From the NCBI RefSeq assembly GCF_018446385.1, contig NC_055992.1, positions 100,830,947 to 100,894,946 of the forward strand: a stretch of 64,000 nucleotides of DNA, read 5' to 3'. The stretch comes from Zingiber officinale (taxonomy: Eukaryota; Streptophyta; Magnoliopsida; Zingiberales; Zingiberaceae). Of the stretch, positions 12,641 to 26,452 are shown piece by piece; the stretch's first letter is position 1, and each line of letters starts with the position of its first letter. Made by a program: the position numbers and the translations under genes. The notes beneath the pieces were generated by a model that saw nothing but the letters and a program-made list of their open reading frames with translations, had not been told where the DNA came from and did no database searches.

Positions 12641-14065
12641 ATTTAAGATTAGAGAATTGAATTTAAAATTTCTGTTTACTAATTAACTAAAGGAATGGTT
12701 AAAAAAAATTTCCAAAGAACATTCATCAATTCCCGATTCTACCGGTTTATCTGTAAAAAAAATCTTAAATAAGGAAAAATCGATTAATCAAAACTAAAAA
12801 GCTACCAATTCCAATCTAATTTTTTTTTTTTTTTTTTTGCACGGCCCTATAAATCATAGGAGATTTCACTTTAGCAATAACAATACATTCAAGGAGGAAT
12901 TGAAACAACACATGAATATTATTCATGAATAATTCATAATCTCTATTTATTAAAGTTAAAAGTAATATCGATCACCTCAAATGATCCAGTATTATAGTCT
13001 CACAATAAAAATAAATCTCTATTCCTAAATAATAACAAACTTTACACAAATATATTTAAAAATATTCATGAAGTATTTAAATTTATTCATTTAATTCACT
13101 TGTATTTATTGAATAAATATATATATAAGAATTTTATTAGATAAATATATTGTTCATAAATATTTAATTTATTTATAATCCTATTTGAGATCTTTGTGTT
13201 TTATCCAGATAAGGAAATATATTTATAGCATTGGATCGGAAAGTCTTAACATAGTTACCAGACGATCGTGAGTCTGAAAGAAAGGCACATATGATATAAT
13301 CGACTGAGTCAACAGTGGCCAAATACAACCTAAAAAACTAAGGCATTAGAGAGCCATAGATAATAGTTACGACTATAATTTACTGTTCAAAATAATACAC
13401 TTGTTCCCGACGGCTTTGATGATCTTGAAAATACCAAATCTTTCACGTTGGAAATTTCTATAATAATTTCCATTGACTATCAGTTAATATTCCCTTGGAT
13501 GGAGCTCAAGGAGTAAATAAAATTCCTACAATAAATCCAAAATAATTGGGGCAAAAGGGCGACGATGTTATTCTAACAATCTAAATGTCTACCAAACCAT
13601 TGGACAGAGCTTGATTGCTCATTGCAGTTGCCACTATCGCCAACAATTTACGGGCCCGCATAAATCACCCATGTTGCAAAAGGTAAAATCTGTGGCGCCG
13701 GTGACCCCCAGCCCATATAAACCGCCTCGAACATATTAATGGAGGAGACAATATCTTTGGCTTCTGTAGAACAAAATCTTTGCTTGAATATTCATCCAAG
13801 TAACTATGCTTTTAGCTGCGCAGTGTAGGTACAATGATACACTAGGAATTTACACAATGGCAATCTAAATATATAAATCTTAACAACGCATCAGAATCAT
13901 CAATTAAGTGGTACATGAAAGGAAATGTACATAAGCAACATGGTCCACTTCAAGAAGCGCTGAGAGCATCGTCTGCTCTTATTTTCTTAAAGAAATAAAT
14001 TTACTTGTAACTGTCAGACACAAGCAACACCGAAGTGCATGACCTTTTTATCTGTGCTTGAGTTT
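12641..14065. other. Intergenic between RLF 3' end and ARP8 promoter
   Basis: AT-rich, with a long poly-T run near 12820-12838. The right end should include the RLF 3' UTR. No supported gene. The stretch 13200-13780 is less AT-rich and may be an old repeat, but no family could be assigned. Confidence 0.5.
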
Positions 14066-17000
14066 TCAGTTAGGATCTAGAATTCCCACAAGGCACTTCT
14101 CCAGTAAGAATTCCGCATTAACCCATGCATGATATTTGTCTAATATAACAGTTAAGGCAAATCAACCTGCGGTGGACTGATGAATAAGTAAATGAAGAGT
14201 AAGAAATGTTATTTTGGTGCTAAATAGAATGGTGAAGACCTATGCTTGACACACTGGAAGGTGAAGACTGAATTGTTGCTAAGGTGGGATTACTTTAGAT
14301 AACTTATTGCTAGGATTAAACTTTGTGTCAATTAGACTAAAAAAAAAAATTATTAGATAGTGATACTCGTACTTGTTTCTTTGTTTTGGGATTTGTTAAA
14401 GTATCTTCTAGCTACAACCTTTGTGCTGGTTAGGCTAAAAGAAAATTTTGCAACACGGTCACACTTGTACTTGTTTCTTTGTTTACTTCCTAGTTTATTG
14501 ATCTTGATGGCGTTGTCTAAATTCATTTAGATAAAAAAAAAGCCAGTAAACACGTGATAAAAACTAAGGATACTGAATAAAGCAGTACAGTCTTTGCCAG
14601 CTGCCTTCATAATCATATCCTCACCTGTCAAAAGAAATGATAAGCTAAATCTATTACTACTTAATAAGAAAAAGGGGGAAGAAAATATAGTTGATTCGTG
14701 TAAATTGTATATGACTATTAGGAGAGTACTCAGTTAACTCAACATGAGTTGAACTTGTAAACTTATTGGGCCTAACTTGGATGCAGTATGTAAATCTGTA
14801 AATATCTCCAAGTCATTTTAGTTTCCAAATTTGTCCTGACAAACAGTCAGTAGTTACTCCAATATATAGCCTCAAGAAGATCGGCATAAACCAAGATGGT
14901 GCAATTTTCATAGACTTAGTGATTGAAAAATGGCAAGAAGAATGTAGAAGTTAAATATATTATATATGTGCATGATAAGTCATAATCAATAGGCATCCAT
15001 CCCAAAGAAGTAAAACTTGGAGAGAAATTCTGAGAGAATCTGCAATATAATGTTAAATTACTATAAGGATGTTCTGTGCTACCTATTTCACATAAGATTA
15101 CACAAAAATGATCTCATAACAAGTTGCAGAATCAAGTAATGTTGCATACCACCAGGATGAAACTTCATGTATGGGGAAATATTGTAAACACGGCCTTTTA
15201 GAACTGTCCAAATAGAACCACCAGTTTTATGCTGCTTAACTTCATCCAGAGTAATTAGCCTGCAGTTTGATCGTCCCTTAAGCCCTAAAATGGTCATAAT
15301 GACAAATAAATTAAGAGAAAAGAATGAAAATCATCAGAGCAGAGATACATATAAAAGTATATGTGCAACTTCAAAATTTCAGAACCAACATTTTAGGGAG
15401 AAAAGTAGAAAGATATATATACTGTGTAGTGAACTATGAACTAAGCTATCTAGTAACTAATATGCTAGGGAGAGTTGCCCAAGTATACCCCCAAGCATAG
15501 TAAAGAAGGATATGACTGATTAATTTATCATGATCAAACATCCAGGAAAGCTTGCCTGAAATTGTACCAGTAGAGGAACCATTTTAAGTGAGAAATGAAA
15601 GAACAACTTCATAGATTGGTTATGCATGCATAACAAGCAGTATCTGTTAACATTAAATTACAAAGTGCAATACATATTAGATTCACTGCAACATTATGGA
15701 TGAATTCTAATAATGTTCGTGTTTTTTGTTCAGGAGAGATATCATCCCATTCTTTTCTATTGGTTCATCATTTTGATAGAAATGTATTGATCCACGTGCC
15801 TATATTGATCCATGTGCAAAAATTGATTACTCGGCCATTATATTATCTGCAATTTCCCAGACTAAATGTAATCCTTTTAACCCCAAATTGGTTCAGTCGT
15901 ATAAAAATATTAATAAAAAATGATTTGAAAAGAAAAAAATAATTTTAATTTTTTTAAGTTGAAATTTGAGCACCATTCCACACCCATTGCAGGCAAAAGT
16001 GACTTTTCCGTCCAAATATGGTGGAAGCAATATAAAACTAGGAAAAGAGTTTCTATAGTCTTATTTCTTTCTTAGATAACTTTCCTCGTCGAAAACATGC
16101 AGAGTTAATAGATTATTAGGTATAGTGGGTTTAATTCCAAATTGGTACTTCTAGATTTAGAAATTTATCATCAACTCCATACATATATACACAATAGGTA
16201 TCTTTAATGAAAACAATACAATATTTTTCCCTAAACATAACAATATCCTTTACTCTTATTACAACTTAACATGGAAACTAGAATCTGGACTTGACCAAAG
16301 CCCATATGACTCTGACTATCTGCAATTAATGTACATTAAATAGTAACAAACAGCTATTGTTTGGCGTAGGGATGTAAATGAACCAAACAGTTCGTGAGTT
16401 ATTCGGAGCTCGGTTCGGTAAAAAACTCGTTCAAGTTCGTTCGTTTATCTTATCGAGCTAAGCTCGAGCTTAAGGATATTCGGCTCGTGAGCTCGCGAAC
16501 ATGTTCGTTTGTAGGCTCACGAGCCAAAAAAAATGAGTCTTAAATCGAGCCAAAAATGAGCTCTAAAACGAATCAAAAAATGAGTTCTAAAACAAACCTT
16601 AAAACGAACTTTAAAACGAGCCAAAAAAAACGAGCTCTAAAATGAGTCTGAAAACGAGCCCGAGCTCACTTAACGAATTAGGCTCGTTAACTATGATAAT
16701 CGAGTTAATAACGAGCCAAGCTCGAACTGTTCGCAAGCTTGATAATTCTAAAACGAGCCAAGCTCGAGCCTTGTAATAAAAGTTCGATTCGAGCTCAAGC
16801 CGAGCTAGCTCGAGCCCGAATATAACTTAAACGAGCCGAGCTCGAGCCTAATACTGTTCGGCTCGATTCGGCTGATTTTCATCCTTAGTTTGGCATATCA
16901 AAATGGGGGGATGAAAATTGATACAACATCAATCATCATTCTGAACCGAACTAAACACTACACGAGCAAAAGTCTACAGACATAGTGGTCTAACAATGTT

Positions 17001-19088
17001 GGCAAACATCCTAAAGTACCTCAAAACAACTTATCATGGAACTGGATCAACAAGAAAAGGTATGCTACCTATCATCTACACAGATTTGATTGAATTAAAA
17101 CAGATCATGATTTCGGAATTAGATTAAAATTAAACAGATAGTGACATGTTAAAACCGATTAAAAAAACAAAAATGTGCTAAAAGATCCTTTCACTCTTTT
17201 GTTATAGATGAATATACAACAAGAATATATGAAGATAGTGCAGCCAAAGAATAGAAGATGACGGGCTGCATAAATTACAATAATGGAAGACAATGGAAAA
17301 TAGCTAATTAAAACAAAATCTAACCAAATATATGTAGTATCAAATTATGAGCATACACCAAAAGGTAGCACCTATGTTCCAATAATTCAACACCAGTAAC
17401 TATAAAAAAATATAAATAGAATGAGAGAAGAGCAAAGAACGATAAGATATTAGGATGATCATGATGTTCTAAAATCAATGGTGTTGATTCAATAAAGGGT
17501 GGCATGACATGCTTGGTAAGGCATGGTATTTGAGGGCAGGGCACCTGTATCAAGGAAGACATGGCCAAATCACCAAAAACTCTAATATCCAAAAAGACAA
17601 AAGGAAACTAGATAGCTCGCCTCCTCCCGAGGTGGAGGGTGTCTCAATCCATTATATATCTTGCCTCGGAAATTATCTTATAAGCACAGGCATCCATGCC
17701 AATGGATGACACCAGCTGATTGGAAATTGAAATCGTTTAGATTTAAATTGAGCTATATGGTGAGAAAAGAGTAGTAAATGCGTCATCTATCATCAAAAAT
17801 CTTCCTAGAAAATTTTATTTAGAAATTCTTCAGTAAATCTTTACATTGTAAAAAGTTTAATGCATATCCTGAAACCAAAGTAGGAAATTCCATAAGCATT
17901 ACTCACTCTTTATATTACTAGTCATTTATGCTATTAAGGCAGCGCGAGGCTTCTCTCCCTTCCATTCACCTCCAAATAGAAATGAGAATATATTTTTAAT
18001 TTCTTTGGTTACTAACTGGTTGTTAAGAGGATGCACTTAATAGACAGACACTTCCTAGTCCTTAGGCAAAGAAGTAGGGAATGTATGCTCATTATGGTTA
18101 CAACAAACAAGTGCTCCTTAGGGGAAGGAGTATGAGTGGTATTGAGATAATGCAAGCAAATCCCACCTTAAGGATGTATAAGCCCTTTTACTCCAACTTA
18201 AGGAAGGCACTTCATATTCCTTACAGACAAGGAGTCCAGAGTGTCTGTATCATTCGTTCCCTGACTGTAGCAATCATTGAAATGACTTTAGCCTATGAAC
18301 ATGCCTAAAAAGTTAGCAATAAGAAATGCATTATTAAGACCATTTGTTCTTGTATTTTTCTCTAGCTATGATAGGTTTTTCAATCTTTTTCCACCAAGAT
18401 TTTGTCTTCTCACATCCCCTCACTAGTGCTTTGTGGATAACGATCTGCACAGACATAAAAAAAAATAAGGGAAAGAAATACCTGCAAGATCAGGATGTCT
18501 ACGAGTAATCTTTAACCAATCCATTTGGCTGTACCCCTTTTCAAATGGAACCTTAGCTCTCGCTACAGGTTTTTTCACTACTGGTTTCTGTTCCTGTGAT
18601 GCATGTTCCAAATCTTTTGCCCCTCTAACTTGTTCCGGTATCATTAGTTTAGTTAGCTTGTCATTTGCAATTGCTGTTTTACTTGAATTATGAGATGAAG
18701 ACACATCAGATTTCTCTTGTAAAGTTGCATTGTCTCGAGAAGTATCACCTGGCACTGGATTTCTGTCTGTTCTCAAACCACATGAAGGATTGTCTTCAAG
18801 AACAATCTTATTAATATCAGGAATTGCTTTAGGAGACTCTATGTTGTCGTCTTGAACTTCTAAACCAACCTACAAATGAGAAACAGGTAAGATGCTTAGA
18901 AATTTTTGTACAACTTTCGTTAATTCAGAAGGATTGGAAATTCAAATTCTGAACTTATCCATTTTATGAAAAATGAAGTATTAGGTTATAGGCATAGCAG
19001 TAGAACAAGCTTTGAGGGTTGCAGAGCATATTTCATCAAACAATGAATGTCTCACCTGGCAAAAGGTGAAATCAGAGGAATCAACCAT
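14066..19088 (-). CDS. RLF: Cytochrome b5-like heme-binding protein, RLF homologue, five coding exons
   Basis: Coding exons on the minus strand: 19088-19056, 18869-18482, 15284-15150, 14624-14574, 14139-14066. All have GT-AG borders and sum to 681 nt (226 residues plus stop). The N-terminus starts [12 protein letters not shown] variable, Ser-rich region follows, then the conserved block [15 protein letters not shown] and a C-terminal cytochrome b5 domain. Both heme-ligand motifs are present: HPGG at the end of exon 3 and NKYHAW spanning exons 4 and 5. Family members bind heme or steroid; Arabidopsis RLF (REDUCED LATERAL ROOT FORMATION) is cytosolic and acts in lateral root initiation. No transmembrane tail is seen, unlike microsomal cytochrome b5. 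The tiny first coding exon (11 codons) could be missed by gene finders. Length is close to the Arabidopsis protein. Confidence 0.94.
16366..16887. mobile_element. Non-autonomous hAT-like MITE in an RLF intron
   Basis: A 522-bp insertion flanked by the direct repeat GTTTGGC (16359-16365 and 16888-16894; the next outer base differs, so this may be an 8-bp hAT target site with one change). The ends are an imperfect inverted repeat (GTAGGGATGTAAATGAACC against TAAGGATGAAAATCAGCC). The interior is a dense run of GAGCTCGAGC, AACGAGCC and GTTCG motifs with no ORF. It lies in the 3.2-kb RLF intron between exons 2 and 3. Confidence 0.85.
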
Positions 19089-20827
19089 CTCGAAGTTTTT
19101 TTATGCTTTTTTCCTTGTCTTAAAAGAGCATTACAATTCACAAGATACCTAAGAACAAGACCCTGCACAACTACCATAAAGAAAGAATAAGAAGATCTGA
19201 GAAACAGATCAAACAAGATGAAAGAGAAATGCAAGAATCAACTTTGTTTTTATCTTAGGGTTAGAGCAAAGGAAAGCTACCACAAGCATAACACCTCTTA
19301 TGTTTCTCATAGTCGCATCTGTAAATTGATGTCTTGGTCTACTTTTAAGAGCCAACAGCTAGCCCAACATTAATACTGCACTTGTTTCCAAAATATTTTT
19401 AAGAAATATAATTTGAAACTCTAGTATCTTGTTTAGTGAAGAATTTAGAAACAAAATTTGTGATTTTGACAGTGTATACTGTGGACTCATTGCATGTGCA
19501 CATGTAGTATGGCATATGTGTTATCTGAATGTGTATGCAATATGTTGATCAATATGCAATCTATGTTTGCAAACATTTATATGTATAAAAATGCCTAACA
19601 TATGTATAATAGTGAATTAACTATGTGACAGTTTTCATAGTAAACAGCCTGAACAATTTACAGGCATTTTAGAAAAGGTGCAAATACTTGATGGCATATG
19701 CAGTTATGTGAGTCGTGTAAGAGGTCTCCTTCCAAAAAACAAATGTGACTTCTTATATGGATATTTAAACTGCTATTTAAAACACTAATGGGAATAGATT
19801 TTTTTTCCAAGCTCTGAAAAACATGAAAGTGTGTTTATTATATTAAAATTGGAGCAATTTTGAATAGTCAAGCCAAGAAATGTGAAATTTTGTTTGATTA
19901 GTAAAACATGCAATCTTTACCCTAGTTGACACTACTTATTGATATTAATGTTGTAGTAAAATATCATGTATTTTCATCATGGATCAAAAGTTTATTATGT
20001 GCCACCCAAAGGGGAATGGTACGCACCATTCTGACTAGGAATCAGATTCTCGTCTTCAAGAAAACCTTACCAAGTAAGCTTATTAGTTCTTCTGCTTCAC
20101 GTCTACTTCTTCTTTCCCCGCTTCTTTAATTGGTGCCCACCTGTACCAATTCATACCGATACTCAATACCACAATCACTGCCAAAATGGTACAGCTTTTG
20201 GCAAGCCATTAATGTTTAGGCAAACACAACATATTATGGCTGGGCTTTAGTAAACAAAAGGAAATGGTGAAGACAGGAATCATGACAATCTAGATCGATA
20301 TCAAGATCATAATATTATTATGCAGCTAGTCATTCGTAACCCTAACACTAAACAACTTCTCGAACAACAAACTAAAGAGTTAGACGACGTGCTTCGACTA
20401 CAATTTCAAGGATAAAAACTGCAATAAAAGTTAGTAGTCACAGAGGAGAAGAAAAAAAGTCAACACGCACAAAAATGGAGTCACCGAAAGTTCAAAACGA
20501 AGTTAACATAATTTTGAAAATTAAAGTGAGGCCATCACATCGAAGATAGATCTTGAAGATCAGAGTGAAATCTTCTGGCCCAATTTGAATCAAGAACCTG
20601 CATATTTAGCGTGCGATGGCAGGAACAGATATAACTTTAGCGCACATATTAATCGATAAACCTAAAGACAAAATGTAAACATTCCAAATTTCCGATGGAT
20701 GGAAAGATCTTCTATATAAAAACGCTGAATAAGTAAAATAAAAAAAGGGCAAAAAAAGATCAGAAAGCCCATGAATCTGCAACCAATATGTATAGGCAAA
20801 AAAAAAAAATTTGAAACGGAGAAGCAC

Positions 20828-20986
20828 CTGCAGCTTAGATGCTGCTCGCCAACGGTAGTCGAAGCACGCGGCCCGCAAGTATCATCGCAGGGTGTTCTTC
20901 GCCGATCCTCTTGGTGGTTTAGAAGAGCAAAGGAGCAGGTTTCGCTAGGTCAGGTTTGGCAGCGCACGTCGATCTTGACTCTACCA
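20828..20986 (-). other. RLF non-coding leader exon (proposed)
   Basis: GC-richer minus-strand stretch ending in the donor CTGCAG|GTGCTTC (exon end 20828). Frames here stop before the donor, so it would be 5' UTR spliced to the exon that holds the RLF ATG at 19088. It contains a short upstream ORF of 16 codons (20885-20835). A CACGTG G-box lies just upstream at 21005-21010. The transcription start is not defined, so the outer limit is approximate. Confidence 0.55.
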
Positions 20987-21019
20987 TAAGCGGATTCCAT
21001 TCGGCACGTGCCAGGCTTT

Positions 21020-21526
21020 GCGCGATGGCGCCATCCCAATCCGATACCGACTAGACCGACCGGTTAAAAAACAATAGAAGTAAATTTTTTAAATTATTAA
21101 AATTACTCAGTTAGTTTAATAAGAAGCAGTGAAAATAATTTTAAGTTATCCGTGTTTGTAAAAGCGCGATCTGAATCAGAAAATCTGTCCGATACCTAAT
21201 TAATTAGAGTAAGATAATTTTATTATAAATTGATCTTATCATTTATCTATTTGTTTTTTTTTATAGTGATTCCAATTCCAAAAGTAATGAGTTGAATCGA
21301 ATTTTGCAATGAAATTAGAATAGGATCGCTAGAATCGTATGCTCGTGACAGGGAAGAGAGAAAGATAACCGACGGCTAGTAGCAGCAGGTGAGGGAAGCA
21401 ACAAAGGTGCGCTGGTGAGGTTGGAGGAACTTTAAATTTTTAATTGAAATTTTAATTAATTAATTAAATTAATTTCTTACTATAAAATAATTTAAATAAA
21501 CATAATTAAATCATAATCAATATCTC

Positions 21527-21574
<48 letters not shown>

Positions 21575-22942
21575 TTATTTTAAATTATAAATAAATTTTA
21601 TTTATTTATTATATATAATTTTAATTTAGTATTTATGTTAATATTATTATTATTAATTTAATTTATTTTAAATAATAATTAAATATCAAATTAATTTAGT
21701 CTTTATTAATTAATTTTATCATCCTATTAAATTTTATTATCTTACTATTTTATTAATAATCTGGATTATTTAATAATTAATTTTGATGAATTCTAAAATT
21801 AAAAAGTATTTTTAGTAATAATTTTCTCTGATTCTTTTGGTATAAAAAATATGTCATGATTCTCTTAATTCTATATTTTTGGATTGATAACACCGCCGTA
21901 AGTAGAGAACTTTTTATAAATACATTGTCTTATTATTTTATTAAGAATCTAGACTCTTTAATAATTAATTTGGGTGAAATCTAAAATTAAATTATTTTAA
22001 TATTCTTTTTATTTTCCCATTGAATATAATTTTAAAATTTATTAATAATTTTTTTAATTGTTTTATATAAAAAAATATACACTGTCATGATTATCTTTAG
22101 TCTCACATCTTAAAATAGACCGACGACATTAAAAAGTATATTTTTGTTGATTTTTTAGCTAAGATCAAGATAATTTTTTTACGAGGAAAAGTCAGAAGTT
22201 TACTACGGGATTCTGAGTGTTGCCCTACACGTATTATATATTATATTACACATATAACGTGTGCACTGAAAATAATGTGTCATTCAACTGCTTTACATTT
22301 CTCGCTTCTCTCTGTCTCTTCTCGTACTAAATTAAACTTTAAAATTTTTTCATAAAATCATTGTAAAAAATATTTTCAGAAGATCATTGTATGATCCAAT
22401 CCCGATTCATCACCCTAAATCAATCCTACCTAACATGGCAATCCAAAAATTTTTTAAGGATTTTAACTATTTTTTTCGTGAGAATGTATAAATAAAATAA
22501 AATTAGATTTTATTTTTTAAAATTAATGTAAAGATTAAATAGATAAAATAAATATGTATCATAAATTGCCATAACAAACAACAATTGACTTTGATTTGAG
22601 TAACAGTGCCTTGGTGTTCTGTTATAATTAATTACCTTTCCTGTGAATGATTGTTTTCACTTGTTAAGCCCCACGTTTAATAAAATGTTGAGTAGGTTCA
22701 ACTTTATTCAAAAATTTAATTAAAGAATTGTTTTCCATTTTACAAAGGACGTTCTAATATCTATGCTTGCTTTGTACCTAAGGATTGCAGTAGCCAGTAT
22801 GCATGTTTCATCCATTTAATTATATAATAGAGTGGACAATATTATTCTTGCTGTTTTTTGTCAAACATGGGAACAAACCTTTCAAATCTGCTGAAAAAAG
22901 AATACTTTGACGATGTGGATTTTTCTCTTTGCAAGATTTTTG
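21020..22942. other. AT-rich intergenic region
   Basis: Very AT-rich spacer between the RLF promoter and the 3' end of the COM1-like gene. Includes the (AT)n run at 21532-21571 and scattered TTAATTAA-rich sequence. Two related lines near 21740-21880 and 21930-22080 (ATTATTTTATTAATAATCT... and similar) suggest an old internal duplication. No gene was seen; the right end probably holds the COM1 3' UTR. Confidence 0.55.
21532..21571. repeat. (AT)n microsatellite
   Basis: About 20 uninterrupted AT dinucleotides in the RLF/COM1 spacer. Confidence 0.95.
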
Positions 22943-24751
22943 TCATGTCTCCATTAGGAGCCTGCTTAATTGTAAAGACAACTGTTGATTCATCCATTCG
23001 AGGTAATCTTCTGTAATAGAATAAAAGGCAACTGAAAGCAGCTGACAATGTGCAGTTGCTACTTGAGCTTCATCGTTTTAGGAAGCTACTACATACCTGA
23101 ATCGAACCCAATATTCCAGAAACCTTCAGGAGTCAATGGAGGAGCATATCTGTAACGATGCCTTGAGACGCCATCATGATGTTCACAGCGCCTAATCTTT
23201 TCATTCGGATTATTGTCATCGCCTGGAAGAACTGCATCATAGAACTTCTTGCATTGCATGCACTCCACTCCTTCAAGATTCTCCCGCTCGGCCTTTTTCC
23301 TCACGGGTTCACAGTATCGGACGCCCTTGTTTGCTGGACCAGCAGAGTTATGCTGCTCGAGTGGAATAGTTTTGGTGTTCATATCTTGTGTTTCATCGTC
23401 AGAATTGTGGAAATACAAATCTTGTGGGGGAGGTGCTGCAAGATCTTGAGCTGGTTCAAAAGGTAACTTGTTTAAGTTTCTTGCAATCTCCAAAGGAGTG
23501 TCAAGAAAGTTGTCGTGTGGATCCCCTCCATTAGTTTCATGAGCCCGAGTATCCCTCCAGGATGAACTAGACTTCTTCCTGCAGGCTATTGATTCTAATT
23601 TGGAAGTGCCTACATCATGCTTTGGTAAAATGGAGTCGAGAAAGGCTGGATTAGTGTGGGAGCCATTTCTTGATCTTTTGAAGACATCAACATCTTGATG
23701 GAGCACAGGATTTTCATGAGCACCGCTCCCAGTCTTTGATTCATCTACCTGAGAAGCGATGTCAGTGACTTCCTCTTCTTCTTTTTCTTCAGAATCTGTA
23801 CATTTCATTCACAGTACCTTAGTATGCTATAAAAAAAGAGTAGAATAGAATCACACTCTCAAAGGTGAAACCAAAACTAATCCTACAGGAAACAAATAAA
23901 AATTCATCAATTTTACTCCAATTTAGTAAAAGCAACATTAACAAGAATATTAAAAGACTTGCAGATTGGTAAGACCAATATTTTCATGATGCTAAGAGAA
24001 GGTTACCTTGAAGTCTTCTCTTTTTTAGATGAGACGACGGTGAATTGTTCACCACATCTACCCTGTCCAAGTAGCATTCATTTCCTGATTTGTGATTGAA
24101 CTTCCCCACAGCAAACATATATTGTGACTTTAATTGCTTGTACATTGCTGTCATTTTATCTAATTCCATAAGCAAATCTTTTCCTTTAGCTTGCTCATTC
24201 AGCAGTTTCTGATTGTTCAATTCAATTTCTTCTGATAATTTTTTCTGCATTTTCTTCGCCTCAGACAATTCACTTTTTTCCTGATCAAACTGCATTTTCA
24301 GCTTAGCATGCATGTCCTCGTTCCTCATTAAGCATTCAAGCCTGGTCGAAAGAACTTCCTTCTCTAGTTCATGTCTGTCTACTGATTGTTCAGCACTCAT
24401 CAACCTCGTCTTAGTTTGTTCTAGAGCATTATTCAATTGCTGGACTTCTTCTTGAAATTGTTGCCTTTCAGTTTGTAGCTCTTTTACTTGCTGTAAGAGA
24501 GATTGTTCTTTTTCCTTCCATTCATCTTCAGCAAGTTTCCTGATATCAGCTATTTTTTTCTGTAGAACTCTTGATGTCATTTGGAAGCCTGGAAATAGCT
24601 GGCTACAGAAGACAAATTCTATTTGAGACACCCGATCTTTAATTTCTTGAATGGAGGCCACCAGAATCGTGCTGAGTCTAGATATGAACTTCAAGTCATC
24701 AAACTGACTCGAGTCATTAAACATAGGTGTCCTAACCAGGTCATCATCCAT
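22943..24751 (-). CDS. COM1: COM1/SAE2/CtIP-like DNA-end-resection protein (GR1 homologue), three exons
   Basis: Exons on the minus strand: 24751-24007, 23795-23097, 23010-22943, GT-AG borders, 1512 nt (503 residues plus stop). Residues about 10-60 match the conserved plant N-terminus (FISRLSTILVASIQEIKDR). Residues about 75-220 are a long Glu/Gln/Lys-rich coiled coil. The C-terminus is the SAE2/CtIP domain: CMQC at 427-430, CEHH at 452-455 and SRHRYRYAPP from 459, then TPEGFWNIGF, with a short final exon ending MNQQLSLQLSRLLMET. The family activates MRE11-complex nuclease for removal of SPO11 from meiotic breaks and for resection in homologous recombination; it acts in the nucleus. An acceptor-like CACAG|GT abuts the ATG at 24751, so an upstream leader or coding exon is possible. 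The protein is shorter than I would expect for the Arabidopsis homologue. Confidence 0.9.
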
Positions 24752-25179
24752 ACCTGTGGCAGTTTTAGATAAATGAGAACACTAAGATATGCTCAACATA
24801 CAATTACCAAACCTAGGCACAATCAATTAAATAGAACTATGCATTCTCACACTCTCCAGCCATCTTTCAAGATTCCCAATGCTAGGGAAGGATTAGGAGA
24901 GCATCGAAGAGCATCTGTGAAGAGGAAAAAAAATCTTGATGCTCCTATGAATGCTGGAATTTCTTCTCAGCTCAATGTCATAAACTCCAGCCTATTATGG
25001 CCCTATTCCTTTTTCTGTTTCTCATGTTAAGTACCAGAAAATAGGAGGTCGAGCAATCTTGCAAAATCAACATGACCAAGAAACAATTTAAACTATTCAA
25101 ATGGGTTGAATGAATCGTGTGAATAATCTAACAAAACCATATGATATGGCGCGTTATGAGTGGCACAAAGGGTAACATG
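24752..25179. other. COM1 upstream flank up to the retroelement LTR
   Basis: About 430 bp between the COM1 start and the first sequence that looks like Gypsy LTR. No ORF with support. It must include most of the COM1 promoter unless an upstream leader exon exists. Confidence 0.4.
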
Positions 25180-26448
25180 GGGTTGATAGTCAAGATGATA
25201 TGATAGTCAAAGTCAAGGTAAGGTGGTAAGGTGACAGTCAAAATCAAGATGAGGTAATGGTCAAGGTGTACGTAGCCGGACAAACCACTCACCTTCGAAG
25301 GTGAGGCTTAGCTCCACACTCTTTAAGGGCAAGGTGCCCAGCATATAGCCGGTTGGGCCCAAGGCTGGTTGGACCTTCGGAACTTAGCTCTCCACTCTTC
25401 AAAGGGCATATAGCCGATCGGCCCCAGAACTGGTCGGGCCTTAGGGACTTAGCTCCCCACTCCTCTTGGTCGTGGCCCCCAGTATACAACCGATTGGCCT
25501 CAGGGTCGGTCAGACCTTTGAGACTTAGCTCCCCACTCCTCGTGGTCATGGCCCCAACATACAGTTGGTCGCCCCAGAGCCAGTCGGACTTTCGGAACTT
25601 AGCTCCTCATTCCTCGTGGTTGTGGCCCTAGCATATCGGCCCCAGTATATAGCTAGTCGGCCCAGAGTTGGTAAGAGCTTCGGGACTTAGTTTCCCACTC
25701 TTAAGGGACAAAGCGCCCAGCATACAGTCGATTAACCCTAGGGCAGGTCGAATCTTCGGGACTTAGCTCCCCACTCTTCGAGGGCAAAGCACCTAGCATA
25801 CAGCCGATTGGCCCTGGAGCTAGTCAAACCTTCAGGACTTAGCTTCCTACTCTTCGAGGGCAAGGCGCCCAGCACACAGTCGATCGGCCCTAGAGCCGGT
25901 CAAACCTTTGAGACTTAGCTCCCTACTTTTAATGGGCACGACCCCCCAGTATACATCCAGTCGGCTCCAAAGTTGGTTGAACTCCTTTTAAAAGATAACA
26001 TCATCATACAATCGCAACTACCCGTCAGAGAATAACAACTACTCACCAAGCAATATTCTGCTATTCTGACATATACCGGCAATGAAACCTTATGGGGGAA
26101 GGTTGTAGTACACCCTCCGTTACCCAACATATTTTGACACCAGACATTCTCTGACGCCTTATTATTGCGGAGATTATGTGGTCAGTATAAAAAGGGGTCC
26201 TCTCCATTACGCTCTCACGCGCACGCACACTCGCACACTCATCAACACTACTGTTCATCTTCTTCATTTCTGCTACGGTTCCAACTGGGTCCTTCCTGGT
26301 TCTCGCTCTAACGTTCTTATTTGTTCTCTCTGTGGTGTGTGCAGAGAGGATCGCTCAGCGTTATCTTCTTCTAGCTCAAAGTCTTCTCACGGTCGACACC
26401 AGAGCCACCTACCCAGAGCCCCATCTTCCTCGATTTCAGACAGAATCA
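25180..26448 (+). mobile_element. LTR of a Gypsy-type (Tat-like) retrotransposon
   Basis: The segment ends in ...GAATCA directly before a TGGCGCC primer-binding site, and carries a TATAAAAAGGGG promoter box near 26187. Its left half is an internal tandem array (25290-25980). The left edge is uncertain: no clean TG start or target-site duplication was found, and the 3' partner LTR is not in the window. Orientation is away from COM1. Confidence 0.6.
25290..25985. repeat. Tandem array, about 80-95 bp unit, inside the Gypsy LTR
   Basis: Eight or nine diverged units, each with the phrase GGGACTTAGCTCCCCACTC followed by a GC-rich part with GGGCAAGGCGCCCAGCATA and a CCGATCGGCCC-like core. Units differ in length and sequence by substitutions and small indels. 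Confidence 0.85.
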
Positions 26449-26452
26449 AATT

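Noticed and set aside
13200..13780. Possible retroelement coding remnant
   Set aside because: Some short peptide similarity to Gypsy integrase tails was considered, but no motif was solid enough to call.
18081..18308. Plus-strand ORF in the large RLF intron
   Set aside because: No motif, no splice context, antisense to a well-supported intron.
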